Source: UTCHB3 sp964371075 (GTDB lineage: Bacteria; Bacteroidota; Ignavibacteria; Ignavibacteriales; Ignavibacteriaceae). From it: a stretch of 64,000 nucleotides of DNA. Each line of letters begins with the position of its first letter. Position 1 is the first letter of the stretch. This document shows, in pieces, positions 17,942-26,984 of this stretch. Location: positions 376,279 through 440,278 of the forward strand of contig CAYJKN010000003.1 in the NCBI GenBank assembly GCA_964371075.1, written 5' to 3'. Both the position numbers and the translations under genes were made by a program. Below the pieces are notes generated by a model. The model was not told the DNA's origin. It ran no database searches and saw only the letters and a list, made by a program, of their open reading frames with translations.

Positions 17942-18003
17942 ATGTTTTCCGGGTTATTTGTTATTGCTTTTAATGAATAAACATTTTCAATTATTTAACG
18001 GTT

Positions 18004-18011
18004 CAAAATTA
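18004..18011 (-). promoter_or_regulatory. Possible -7 element of the citrate synthase promoter
   Basis: Minus-strand TAATTTTG fits TAnnTTTG, 62 nt upstream of the citrate synthase ATG and directly after the htpG terminator. I do not see a matching -33 box. Confidence 0.35.
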
Positions 18012-18013
18012 TA

Positions 18014-18045
18014 AAAAAATAAGGAGGAAATCCTCCTTATTTTTT
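18014..18045. terminator. Rho-independent terminator of htpG
   Basis: Long palindrome with core AAGGAGGA (18021-18028) and TCCTCCTT (18031-18038), extended by A and T runs on both sides. It lies 11 nt after the htpG stop and reads as a terminator on either strand. Confidence 0.88.
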
Positions 18046-18055
18046 CAATAAATAT

Positions 18056-19960
18056 TTACTTTATAATTGTGTAGTTACCTGTGAATGTTTCGAGTATTGA
18101 ATTCATCTCCTTCACAAGTATAAATGGATCCTTCAAATCACCTGAACCGAGTTCTGCTGAGAGATAAAGAACATTCACAACTCTCGGAACAATTGGAGAA
18201 TCTTTATCTCCTTTGAAGATGGTCAGAAGGTTTCTTATCACTGCACTGTCTTTATTGATTTCCATTACTTTGGAGGCACCAAAGCTGTCGAACATCGGGT
18301 TGCTTCCCTTCATCATTCTTCTGAAAGATGCGGAAAACATCTCATTTTCGCCAGAAAGCCAGACAGCATGATCACTTAATCTTTTTGAGATTGTAACATC
18401 CTTGATCTTTTCTCCAAGAACTTCTTTTATCTTCTTTGCGAGTTCGTCAAGAATTTTTTCATCCTCAATTGAAAGATCAGGCAATTTTGCAGTATTCTCT
18501 TCAACATCAACAAAAGCGTCAAGTTTGCTGATATCGGCTTTTTCAACTGATATAAGATCAAGCTCGCCATACTTCCCTACCATGCTCAATGCATATTCAT
18601 CAACAGGATCATAAAGGAAAATAACATCGATACCTTTTCTCTTAAAGATTTCTATTGCCGGGTCAGCTACCAGTGATTCTCTCATAGTTCCCAAAGCAAA
18701 ATAAATTTCTTTTTGTTCGGCTTTTAGATTGTTTTTATAATCATCAAATGAGATAAGTTTTTCAGGATCAGTGTTGTTAAGTGAATCAAATCGTAGCAGT
18801 TCAAGATACTTGGAACGATTATCATGATCATTAAAACCAAGTTTAATCTGTTTCCCATGTTCCTTGTAAATTCTCTTATACTGCTCAGGATCATCCTTCG
18901 CTCGTTGAATCAAATCATCAAGTACTTTTTGAGTAACCTGTTTTGCAATCTTGCCAAAAACAGCATTTTCCTGGAGAGTTTCTCTTGAAACATTTAGCGG
19001 TAGATCTTCGGAATCAACAACACCTTTTACAAAACTGAGAAATTCCGGCAGAAGGTCTTTGCTTTGATGCTGAATTAATACTTTTCTCACGTAAAGATCA
19101 AGTCCATAATTTTCACGATTCATTCCAAAAAAGTCAAAATTCTTTTTCGGAATGAATAAAAGAGCATTAAACTGAACGATACCTTCAACGGAGATGTGGA
19201 TATGACATTCGGGATCCTCAAAATCGTGTGATACAAATTTGTAAAATTCCGAATACTGTTCAGCGGTGATTGAATTTTTAGGTTCTTTCCAAAGCGCCGT
19301 AATAGTGTTTATTTTTTCAGCAGCCAGATATATTGGATAAGAAATAAAACCGGAATGTTTTTTAATTATCCCTTCCAGTGTCTCTTTTGTGGCATATTCA
19401 AGGGCATCATCCTTGAGGTAAATTTCAATTGTGGTTCCTCTATTGATGGAATCTTCGGATTCGGTGATGGTAAAATCCCCACTTCCGGTTGATCTCCAGA
19501 TATATCCCTGCTCTTCCTTCAGGTAAGATCTGGTTTTTATTTTAACTTCATTTGCAACCATAAAAACGGAATAAAATCCGACACCAAATCTGCCAATAAT
19601 CTCTTTGGCGTCTGCATCTCCCTCTTTCAGAGCCTTGATAAACTCGGAACTTCCCGATTTTGCAATAGTACCGATATTTTTTACCAACTCATCTTTTGTC
19701 ATTCCGATACCAGTATCGGTAATCATCAATAACTTACTCTCTTTGTCAAACGAAATTTTTATCTCAAATGGAATATCTTTTTGTTGATACTCCTCACCCC
19801 TGAGTGAGATAATTCTTAGTTTATCGAGAGCATCAGATGCATTGGAAATCAACTCTCTTAAAAATATCTCTCTGCTACTATAAAGAGAGTGAACTAATAT
19901 ATCGAGAAGTTGTGTTATCTCTGCTTGGAAGGTAAATTTTTCTTGTGATTTTGTCTCCAT
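18056..19960 (-). CDS. htpG: Molecular chaperone HtpG (Hsp90)
   Basis: Protein of 634 aa, the normal bacterial Hsp90 length. The N-terminal GHKL ATPase motifs are ELISNASDALDK, ITDTGIGM and GRFGVGFYS; the middle-domain stretch LPLNVSRETLQ is also present. It refolds or holds client proteins in the cytoplasm. The gene is monocistronic, with a terminator behind it and a promoter-like octamer in front (20029-20036). Confidence 0.98.
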   Translation of the reverse strand: METKSQEKFTFQAEITQLLDILVHSLYSSREIFLRELISNASDALDKLRIISLRGEEYQQKDIPFEIKISFDKESKLLMITDTGIGMTKDELVKNIGTIAKSGSSEFIKALKEGDADAKEIIGRFGVGFYSVFMVANEVKIKTRSYLKEEQGYIWRSTGSGDFTITESEDSINRGTTIEIYLKDDALEYATKETLEGIIKKHSGFISYPIYLAAEKINTITALWKEPKNSITAEQYSEFYKFVSHDFEDPECHIHISVEGIVQFNALLFIPKKNFDFFGMNRENYGLDLYVRKVLIQHQSKDLLPEFLSFVKGVVDSEDLPLNVSRETLQENAVFGKIAKQVTQKVLDDLIQRAKDDPEQYKRIYKEHGKQIKLGFNDHDNRSKYLELLRFDSLNNTDPEKLISFDDYKNNLKAEQKEIYFALGTMRESLVADPAIEIFKRKGIDVIFLYDPVDEYALSMVGKYGELDLISVEKADISKLDAFVDVEENTAKLPDLSIEDEKILDELAKKIKEVLGEKIKDVTISKRLSDHAVWLSGENEMFSASFRRMMKGSNPMFDSFGASKVMEINKDSAVIRNLLTIFKGDKDSPIVPRVVNVLYLSAELGSGDLKDPFILVKEMNSILETFTGNYTIIK

Positions 19961-20028
19961 TAAAATTCATCCTTTCTGTGTTTAATTGTCGGTAAAATGA
20001 TCTTAAAATTTCATAAATTGCTAACTAC

Positions 20029-20036
20029 AAATATAA
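20029..20036 (-). promoter_or_regulatory. Possible -7 element of the htpG promoter
   Basis: Minus-strand TATATTTG, a full match to TAnnTTTG, 68 nt upstream of the htpG ATG. The nearest TTTG upstream is 25 nt away, longer than the usual 19-21 nt. Confidence 0.4.
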
Positions 20037-20073
20037 CATTTTCCAAGCCCTGCTGCTGTACCAAATTTTTTGA

Positions 20074-21261
20074 ATGAACCTGAAAAAACTACTATTATTA
20101 CCCCTTTATATTATTTTGGCTGTCTTCTTGACAGTTGCCTCATTGGCAATCTTCCCTTATGTTTTTACGAACATCTACAAATTCCCTGATATTAAACCTT
20201 TTTCGGGAAATGAGTGGTATAATCCATACGCGGATACTTCAGGTCAGTGGTTTAAATCCAATTTTCATGCCCACTCAACGGCATGGGGAGGGTTAACAAA
20301 TGGCAAACTCTCTCCTAACCAACTCGATTCAGTTTATCTCTCTCTTGGTTACGATTTTGTTGGAATTTCGAATTACCACCTTATTTCAAAATCTGCAAGA
20401 ACAAGTTCAGAATCATTTATTCCGATTTATGAGCATGGATTAAATATTTTAAAGAGACATCAACACGCTTTGGGTGCCAAGGAAGTTGTACACTTCGATT
20501 ATCCCCTTTTCCAGTCTCTTCACCACAAACAAGATATAATCGAAAGACTTCGTCCTACTACAAAACTGCTGGCGATTAACCATCCTGAATTTCTTAATTC
20601 CTACGACCCTGAAGATTTTAAGTATCTCTCAAATTATACTCACATTGAAATATTAAATCACTACCGTACCTCTCTAAAACACTGGGATGTTGCCCTTTCA
20701 GCAGGATACCCTGCATTTGGTTACGGTAATGATGACTCTCATGACCAGACAAAAACAGATGAAACAGGGCGATTTTGGACAATGGTAAGGGCTACCTCAA
20801 ATCTGAGTAATCTTTTTCTCGATGCACTTCGTAAAGGGAACACTATTGCGGTAAAGGGAGACCGTGGAGTGGTTGATAATGAACTGAGATATTTAAAGAT
20901 AGAAAACGATACTCTGAGATTAAAACTAACAACAATTTCTGATTCAATTGTGGTTATTGGAAATCATGGAGAACGACTGTCGGGCCTGGCAAACAGTGAT
21001 TCACTGTTGTTTTCATTGACAAAACTAAAAGCCTATGTGAGGGTGGAGATTTATAATCCCAAGACGTCGATGTTTCTTAATCCTGTAATCAGGACTGAAG
21101 GAATTCTACCTACTTATAAACCCGTAAAAAATGCTGCATTCTCTTTTTTGGTTAGGATTGTCGGTATCGCTCTTTACACAGCTTTCCTTCTTTGGATATT
21201 AAGATATGTTAGAAAAATTTATCGTTACTACCGAAATAGAAATGTAATAAAAATAGTATAA
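20074..21261 (+). CDS. Membrane-anchored PHP-domain phosphoesterase-like protein
   Basis: Protein of 395 aa with a hydrophobic segment at each end (about 5-32 and 350-375) and a PHP-type domain between. The metal-binding pattern is visible as FHAHST (H65, H67), VGISNYHLI, AINHPEF and YGNDDSHD. PHP domains hydrolyse phosphoesters with a metal cluster; a version held by two terminal membrane segments places the domain outside the cytoplasmic membrane. Substrate unknown. It is divergent from htpG and convergent with the antiporter gene, 12 nt apart. Confidence 0.82.
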   Translation: MNLKKLLLLPLYIILAVFLTVASLAIFPYVFTNIYKFPDIKPFSGNEWYNPYADTSGQWFKSNFHAHSTAWGGLTNGKLSPNQLDSVYLSLGYDFVGISNYHLISKSARTSSESFIPIYEHGLNILKRHQHALGAKEVVHFDYPLFQSLHHKQDIIERLRPTTKLLAINHPEFLNSYDPEDFKYLSNYTHIEILNHYRTSLKHWDVALSAGYPAFGYGNDDSHDQTKTDETGRFWTMVRATSNLSNLFLDALRKGNTIAVKGDRGVVDNELRYLKIENDTLRLKLTTISDSIVVIGNHGERLSGLANSDSLLFSLTKLKAYVRVEIYNPKTSMFLNPVIRTEGILPTYKPVKNAAFSFLVRIVGIALYTAFLLWILRYVRKIYRYYRNRNVIKIV

Positions 21262-21273
21262 ATCTCTCCTTTT

Positions 21274-22731
21274 TCAACTGGCTTGAAAGAATTTTGCAAC
21301 TTTTTCAAGTTTCGATTTATCAGCCAGCAGGATAACCAGATCATCTTCTTTAAGAATTGTTGCACCTGCTGGAATCACGTATTTCCCTTTTCTTTCAATC
21401 AGTACAATCAACACATCTTTGGGAAGTCCCAATTCAACTATCTTTGTACCACATGCCTTTGCACCCGGAGCGATGAAAAAATCACTCAGGGTTTTATCGT
21501 CTCCCTTTCCTGTTTCTATATCGAGTAAAACTTTTTTATTTAATTGTTTTAACTCTGTAACTTTCAGAATTTTTGCGATAAATTGTAGTGACCATCCCTG
21601 CCCCAGTGCGGAGAAACAAACAACAAAAAATACAAGATTAAATATCTCCTGAGCATTTGGTATATCTGCGGTAAGTGCAAAAGTTGCAAGAATAATCGGA
21701 ACCGCTCCACGCAATCCTCCCCAGGTAATAAACAATTTTTCCCGTAAATTAAAGTTACTTTTTAACAAACTGATAAACACAGCAACCGGTCTTGCAAAAA
21801 ACATCAAGAAAAGAGCAAGCAGAATTCCGGTAACAGCTACACTTATTAATTCAAAAGGATTAATTAATAACCCGAGTGTCAGGAACATGCTTATCTGACT
21901 TAACCACGCCAGTCCGTCAAAAAATCTGATTACACTGGTTTTATATTGAAATTCATGATTGTTCGCCACAATGCCGGCGATATAAATAGCAAGAAATCCA
22001 CTCCCTGCGACTAATACAGTACCACTGTAAATTAACAATGCTCCGGCCAATGCAAACACAGGATAGAACCCCGGAGTGATGAAATCCAGTTTATTCATAA
22101 TAAATGCCACTCCTCTTCCCCCGGCATAACCTGCAAGAGCTCCCACCCCAAACTGGAGAATAAAAAATATTATGTAGTCATAAAAGGGTTTTTCGGGAGT
22201 GGTAATAATCGAGATCATCATCGTTGTTAGGAGGATCGCCATCGGATCATTACTGCCACTTTCAACTTCCAAAACGGGTTGAATGTCACCGGAAAGATTT
22301 AAATCCTTAGCCCTTAAAACAGATAAGACAGCTGCGGCATCAGTCGACGATATTACCGCTCCGATAAGGAAGGCATACTGTAAAGAAAATCCTGCAAAAT
22401 AATAAAGAAATCCGCCGGCAAGGGCAGCTGTTAAGATAACTCCTGCAGTGGCGAGAGAGATTGAAGACTTGATCCCCCTTTTAACAGATACATAACTTGT
22501 ATCAAGTCCACCCGAAAACAGAATGAACACCAGTGTTATTGTTCCAATCGCCTGCGCAAGATAGGTATTGCTAAATTCCAATCCACCCGGTCCATCAGAC
22601 CCTGCAAGCATCCCAAGTCCAATGAACAATAATAGAGTTGGAATACCGTAGTTCTTGGTCAACTTTGTGATAAAGATCGAAATGACAACCATCAAAGAGA
22701 GTATAAAAATTTTGTCTTCAATTATTTCCAT
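21274..22731 (-). CDS. CPA1-family cation/proton antiporter with C-terminal TrkA_C (RCK-C) domain (NhaP2/CvrA-like)
   Basis: Protein of 485 aa with about twelve hydrophobic segments (1-390) and a soluble tail (about 400-485) containing DVLIVLIERKGKYVIPAG and DDLVILLADKSKLEK, typical of RCK-C ligand-binding domains. The membrane part has VISSTDAAAVLSVLR and EVESGSNDPMAILL, the proton and cation exchange core. NhaP2-type members exchange potassium for protons. The RCK-C domain suggests control by a cytoplasmic ligand. Confidence 0.92.
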   Translation of the reverse strand: MEIIEDKIFILSLMVVISIFITKLTKNYGIPTLLLFIGLGMLAGSDGPGGLEFSNTYLAQAIGTITLVFILFSGGLDTSYVSVKRGIKSSISLATAGVILTAALAGGFLYYFAGFSLQYAFLIGAVISSTDAAAVLSVLRAKDLNLSGDIQPVLEVESGSNDPMAILLTTMMISIITTPEKPFYDYIIFFILQFGVGALAGYAGGRGVAFIMNKLDFITPGFYPVFALAGALLIYSGTVLVAGSGFLAIYIAGIVANNHEFQYKTSVIRFFDGLAWLSQISMFLTLGLLINPFELISVAVTGILLALFLMFFARPVAVFISLLKSNFNLREKLFITWGGLRGAVPIILATFALTADIPNAQEIFNLVFFVVCFSALGQGWSLQFIAKILKVTELKQLNKKVLLDIETGKGDDKTLSDFFIAPGAKACGTKIVELGLPKDVLIVLIERKGKYVIPAGATILKEDDLVILLADKSKLEKVAKFFQAS

Positions 22732-22805
22732 GTAATTCCAATTAGAAAGTCTCGTTTGTTTATATTTAGTCTTGTACTAATAAATTTTTGCGAAATTATT
22801 AAACG

Positions 22806-24374
22806 ATGCCGGACCAGCGATCACCTTCTTATTTATCTGATTCCTACAGAAAAAAGTTACGATATAACCTTTTTTCTGCGATATCGTCAAATCTCCGGAG
22901 TAATATCACAATTGCACTCGGAAATTTGGACATAATTTCAGAGGGTAATTCTGTTCAATACATCGATGAATCGATTCATGATGTAAAAAACTCATTAAAC
23001 AATCTCCAACTCCTTGCGCAACAGATGGATAATCTGGCTGAGATGAACACTCCTGAGTTTGTGAATAAAAATGTTGATCTGATAAAAATTCTAAACATAA
23101 TAGTTGAAAATCTAAAATCACTTGCAGCGCAAAAAAATATAGAACTCGTCTTTTTGTCGGAAGTGAACAGATTTGTCGCTTTTTGCTCCCCTTTAATGTT
23201 CGACAGACTTTTTGGACATATCTTATCCGTTCTTATCCGTTCTTCAAAACCATCAACTTCGGTGACACTTCTTGTTAGCGAACTTACAAAAGACAAGCTC
23301 GATCTCAAAATTCTTTTCACACCAAATTTCGATTTGAATCCTGTGGATGAAAATATTGATCAATATAATCTTCTTGTCTCCCAACCGGGTAATGTCATCG
23401 ACTCAATAATCATCGATACAATCTCTGAGACCTACGGTTATTCCTCCTCAGTTGCGGTAGATGGAGAACATTTTTCATACAAGGTAGAGCTCCCGATTGA
23501 AAGTAATAATCAACAAGAAGACGAATTTCTTGATGATTTTAACCTTTGGAGCACTTTTGTAATCGCAGAAAGTTTTGGATTAACCAAAGAATTTGAATCA
23601 GATCCAACACAAAATCCTGCTGATGCCGAGATTATTTTAATAATTGAGGATAACCACGAAGTCGGGCGATTTCTCAAAAAAACTTTTGAAAAAGAGTTTA
23701 ATATTATTGAAGCCTCAAACGGTTTTGAAGGGTTACGCAAGGCTGTCTCATATATCCCCGATCTTATCCTCTCAGACATTCACATGCCCGGTGTAAATGG
23801 CATCGAACTCACAAAAATAATCAAAAACGATGACAAAACTTCTCATATCCCGGTAATTTTACTCACTGCCGATACATTCGAAGCTAACCGAATTAAGGCA
23901 ATCGAATCCGGTGCTGATGAAATTCTTATAAAACCCGTTTCGATGAAAGAGTTAAGAGTACGGGTAAGTGCGCTGATTGAAAACCGCGAAAAACTAAGAA
24001 AAAGTCTTGAGTCAGGTATGAATAATAAACTTGCACTTGAAAATGTTACAGACCGCTTTCTACTTAAATTAAACTTACTGCTTACCGAGAACTTTCACAG
24101 GGAAGATTTTAGTGTCGAAAATCTGAGCGATATCATCGGAATGAGTCCACGCCAGTTGCAAAGAAAAATCAGAGCTGTTGCAGGGAAATCTCCAAACAAT
24201 TTCATTCGCTCATTCAGACTGATTAAAGCCAAACAGATGATAATTTCACAAAAGATGTCTGTTAGTGAAGCAGCTTATGCCTCAGGATTTAACAATCTCT
24301 CTTATTTTGCAAAATGTTACAAAGAAGAATTTGGTGAATCTCCTTCAATGAGGAACGAACCGGAAAATCCATAA
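22806..24374 (+). CDS. REC-AraC transcriptional regulator with N-terminal degenerate histidine-kinase module
   Basis: Protein of 522 aa. Residues 17-240 follow the layout of a histidine kinase (dimerisation helices, then an ATPase-like region), but the phosphoacceptor His is replaced (AISSNLRSN where kinases have ISHELRTP; S28) and the N-box reads RLFGHILSVLIRSS. A response-regulator receiver domain follows (about 276-395) with acceptor D324 (ILSDIHMPG) and a Lys in LIKPVS. The C-terminus is an AraC-type helix-turn-helix (about 415-518; SDIIGMSPRQLQRKI, AAYASGFNNLSYFAK). There is no signal peptide or membrane segment. It resembles the C-terminal half of hybrid two-component regulators with a dead kinase, so an outside kinase probably phosphorylates D324. 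Confidence 0.87.
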   Translation: MPDQRSPSYLSDSYRKKLRYNLFSAISSNLRSNITIALGNLDIISEGNSVQYIDESIHDVKNSLNNLQLLAQQMDNLAEMNTPEFVNKNVDLIKILNIIVENLKSLAAQKNIELVFLSEVNRFVAFCSPLMFDRLFGHILSVLIRSSKPSTSVTLLVSELTKDKLDLKILFTPNFDLNPVDENIDQYNLLVSQPGNVIDSIIIDTISETYGYSSSVAVDGEHFSYKVELPIESNNQQEDEFLDDFNLWSTFVIAESFGLTKEFESDPTQNPADAEIILIIEDNHEVGRFLKKTFEKEFNIIEASNGFEGLRKAVSYIPDLILSDIHMPGVNGIELTKIIKNDDKTSHIPVILLTADTFEANRIKAIESGADEILIKPVSMKELRVRVSALIENREKLRKSLESGMNNKLALENVTDRFLLKLNLLLTENFHREDFSVENLSDIIGMSPRQLQRKIRAVAGKSPNNFIRSFRLIKAKQMIISQKMSVSEAAYASGFNNLSYFAKCYKEEFGESPSMRNEPENP

Positions 24375-24610
24375 TTGGGTTAACTGCCTCTCATCTGTCT
24401 GTTGTCCCTGTCACATTCGATGTAACAGGATAAGTGCTCCACCTCTCATGTCCGAAATCTGTTAAACTTTGACTGAAATTTGTTATTACCTGATACAAGG
24501 CATCGTTATTTTTGTATCGAGTTTAATGTAAGTTTTAACATAAAATTCTAACAGATTTTAGTTTCAAGTTTAACACCATTTAATAGATTTTAATAGTGCA
24601 AAAGATCCCG
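24375..24610 (+). other. Gap without a gene; possible small RNA or long 3' UTR
   Basis: No open frame with support. It contains an imperfect inverted repeat, CCTGTCACA (24407-24415) with TGTAACAGG (24421-24429), and a promoter-like TATTTTTG at 24507-24514. A transcript from there would end about 115 nt later at the hairpin at 24611-24636. It may simply be the 3' UTR of the regulator gene. Confidence 0.3.
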
Positions 24611-24640
24611 ACGGGCTCCAAAAAAGCCCGTTTTTTATTT
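24611..24640 (+). terminator. Rho-independent terminator
   Basis: Seven-bp stem ACGGGCT (24611-24617) with AGCCCGT (24625-24631), then six T residues. It lies 236 nt after the regulator stop and upstream of the aldo/keto reductase promoter. Confidence 0.85.
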
Positions 24641-24688
24641 TAAATATTCAACTATTGTCCGTAAAGTTTCCCCCTCATTTTTTTTTCT

Positions 24689-24696
24689 TACCTTTG
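24689..24696 (+). promoter_or_regulatory. -7 promoter element of the aldo/keto reductase gene
   Basis: TACCTTTG matches TAnnTTTG, 32 nt upstream of the ATG at 24729. A weak GTTTC sits at the -33 distance. A GGAG ribosome-binding site follows at about 24718-24721. Confidence 0.5.
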
Positions 24697-24728
24697 TGCT
24701 TGTTTCATTTTATTTTTGGAGATCATTG

Positions 24729-25613
24729 ATGTCTATTGAATTACGAGATTTTGGTTTCACGGGACTTAAAGTTTCTGCTGTAGGGTTTGGTGCCGGAAAG
24801 ATTGGTGGTAGCGAGCTAAGTGATAAAAAAGTTGATATACTGCTTAATTCCGTGTTGGATTTGGGAATAAATCTTATTGATACTGCAAGGAGTTATGGCG
24901 AAGCCGAGCACAGAATTGGAAAATTTCTTAAACACAGACGAAGTGAATTTATCCTCTCAACAAAAGTTGGCTATGATGTTGAAGGTGTCGAAGACTGGAC
25001 ATTTAGATGTATAACAGAGGGAGTTGAAAAAGCCCTTCGTATTCTTCAGACAGATTATATCGATATTGTTCATCTTCACTCATGCAATAAAGATATTCTG
25101 GAAAAAGGTGAAGTGACAGAGGCTCTTACAAAAATGGCTCAAGAAGGGAAAATTAAAGTACCCGCATACTCCGGTGACAATGAAGCGCTTGAGTTTGCCG
25201 TTCATAGTGGTTCATTTGCTTCGATACAATCCTCTATCAATATTTGTGACCAAAAAACTGTTAATACAATTCTCCATCAGGCAAAACAAGGATACATGGG
25301 TGTTATCGCAAAACGACCTCTTGCAAACTTTGCCTGGCATGAGAAAGCAAATCTCACTGATCCTGTTGTGGAAGAATACAAACGACGAATTTATGAGATG
25401 AATATCGATTTTGGGATGCCACTTGAAGAGGCAATGATTAGGTTTAGTACATATACTTATGGAGTTGATTCAATCCTGATCGGTTCCACAAGTATTGAAC
25501 ATCTAAAAGCCAATCTAAAACTTGCGGCCAAAGGGAAATTGCAGGATGAACTGATTGACAAAATAAAAAACCGGTTTAACGATTCCGGAAAAGATTGGGC
25601 AGCCCTTACATAA
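24729..25613 (+). CDS. Aldo/keto reductase family oxidoreductase
   Basis: Protein of 294 aa from the ATG at 24729, preceded by GGAG. An upstream start at 24696 overlaps the predicted promoter and is unlikely. The catalytic tetrad of the family is present: Asp and Tyr in LIDTARSYGEAE, Lys in STKVGY and His in IVHLHS. NAD(P)H-dependent reduction of a carbonyl is expected; the substrate cannot be told. It is a single-gene unit between two terminators. Confidence 0.93.
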   Translation: MSIELRDFGFTGLKVSAVGFGAGKIGGSELSDKKVDILLNSVLDLGINLIDTARSYGEAEHRIGKFLKHRRSEFILSTKVGYDVEGVEDWTFRCITEGVEKALRILQTDYIDIVHLHSCNKDILEKGEVTEALTKMAQEGKIKVPAYSGDNEALEFAVHSGSFASIQSSINICDQKTVNTILHQAKQGYMGVIAKRPLANFAWHEKANLTDPVVEEYKRRIYEMNIDFGMPLEEAMIRFSTYTYGVDSILIGSTSIEHLKANLKLAAKGKLQDELIDKIKNRFNDSGKDWAALT

Positions 25614-25629
25614 TTTACTCTTTTGTTTT

Positions 25630-25664
25630 TGATTCAAATTAGTTAGTTTTGAATCAGATTTTTT
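25630..25664 (+). terminator. AT-rich hairpin, probable terminator
   Basis: Nine-bp stem TGATTCAAA (25630-25638) with TTTGAATCA (25648-25656), then a T-run at 25659-25664, just after the reductase stop. The same bases contain a TTTG (25622-25625) and TAGTTTTG (25644-25651) 18 nt apart, which would suit a promoter for the next gene, so terminator and promoter may overlap. Confidence 0.5.
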
Positions 25665-25688
25665 ACTCTTTTAATAACAGGAAGAAAA

Positions 25689-26894
25689 ATGAAAAAACTG
25701 TTTACATTGTTTGTTGTTTTTACACTCGCATCATTATCAACTTTTGCACAATTGAATGTAAAATTTGAAGGTGAATTAAGAACAAGACTTGAGATTGATG
25801 ATCTCGATTTTAACGCCAATACCGGAATGCACAATTATATAAATAACCGTGCCCGTCTCAGTGCAATCATCTCTAATAATGACGATCTCGAATTTGTTGT
25901 TAGAATCATTGATGCAAGAGTATTTGGTTCAGAAGCCTCCTTTCAATCAAATTCCTCAAATCTTGATCTGAATGAAGGATACCTTAAAATTAAAAAGAAT
26001 TCGTGGGAATTCATTCTTGGAAGACAACAAGCAAAGTATAACAACAGCAGATTAATTGGTTATTCTGACTGGGGTAATACGCCCATTACATTTGATGGTG
26101 CCACCGTTAAATATTATGGTAAAGGTTACTGGTTAAGTGCCTTCGCTTTCAGACTGGCTGACAGACAATTGTCAGGCGACAGCCTAGATCAGAATCTGTT
26201 TGGAATTTTCTCCGAATTCAAATTTATGGAAAACTTCAAATTTAACCCATATTTAATGTTCGACAGAAAAGTGCCGGTTGAAAACCTTGCCCGTTTAACC
26301 CTTGGCTTTAATGCAACAGGTTATTTTGGCCCACTTAGCCACGATATCGATTTTGCATATCAAACAGGAAATATCACTTCCGGTAAAAATCTTGATATAT
26401 CCGCAATCATGGCAGCTATAAATCTTGAGTTTGATTTTAAGATCCCTTCAAAAGCGGCACTTGGTGCAGGATTTTCTTATTATTCGGGTGATAAGGATGC
26501 TGCAGACAATAAATATGAGGTTTTTGACAACACCTACGCGACAAAACATTCATATTTCGGTGATATGGACTATTTCAAAACAATTCCTGCTTCTACTTAT
26601 AATCTTGGTATCACTGATATGTATGCCTATTACAAAATGGCGTTGGCTCCCTGGCTTGCTGCTAAAGTAACAGGGCATCTGTTCAACTCGGTAACAGCTT
26701 ACAAGCTTGTGTCCGGTACCGAAAGTAATGCATTTGGAACAGAGGTTGACCTCGGTTTCATGGCTAAATATAACGAATACCTGAATTTCAATTTTGGAAC
26801 CGCCACGTTTTTACCGGGTGATATCTTCAAAGAGAAAAAAGGTCAGGATAATTCTTACTGGTTTTATGCAGGCTTTCATCTGAATTTTAAATAA
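25689..26894 (+). CDS. Outer-membrane beta-barrel protein (alginate-export/porin-like)
   Basis: Protein of 401 aa with a signal peptide (ends TFAQ at residue 21). The rest alternates polar and hydrophobic residues in many short strands, ending with Phe-Lys (AGFHLNFK), as outer-membrane barrels do. The N-terminal part (FEGELRTRLEI, NNRARLSAIISN, WEFILGRQQAKYN) recalls the alginate-export family of porin-like proteins. Cargo unknown. The gene has its own terminator. Confidence 0.83.
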   Translation: MKKLFTLFVVFTLASLSTFAQLNVKFEGELRTRLEIDDLDFNANTGMHNYINNRARLSAIISNNDDLEFVVRIIDARVFGSEASFQSNSSNLDLNEGYLKIKKNSWEFILGRQQAKYNNSRLIGYSDWGNTPITFDGATVKYYGKGYWLSAFAFRLADRQLSGDSLDQNLFGIFSEFKFMENFKFNPYLMFDRKVPVENLARLTLGFNATGYFGPLSHDIDFAYQTGNITSGKNLDISAIMAAINLEFDFKIPSKAALGAGFSYYSGDKDAADNKYEVFDNTYATKHSYFGDMDYFKTIPASTYNLGITDMYAYYKMALAPWLAAKVTGHLFNSVTAYKLVSGTESNAFGTEVDLGFMAKYNEYLNFNFGTATFLPGDIFKEKKGQDNSYWFYAGFHLNFK

Positions 26895-26909
26895 TTTACC
26901 AGCTTTTAT

Positions 26910-26937
26910 GGCTGCCCGAACCGGGCAGCCTTTTTTT
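26910..26937 (+). terminator. Rho-independent terminator
   Basis: Nine-bp GC-rich stem GGCTGCCCG (26910-26918) with CGGGCAGCC (26922-26930), three-base loop, then seven T residues. Confidence 0.93.
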
Positions 26938-26984
26938 ATCTCCTCCCTCTTCTTATTTTTCCCTTTAACTATTTTAAGATTTAC

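Noticed and set aside
24407..24429. Imperfect inverted repeat as a regulator operator
   Set aside because: One mismatch, no second copy near any promoter in the window; noted only as part of the gap.
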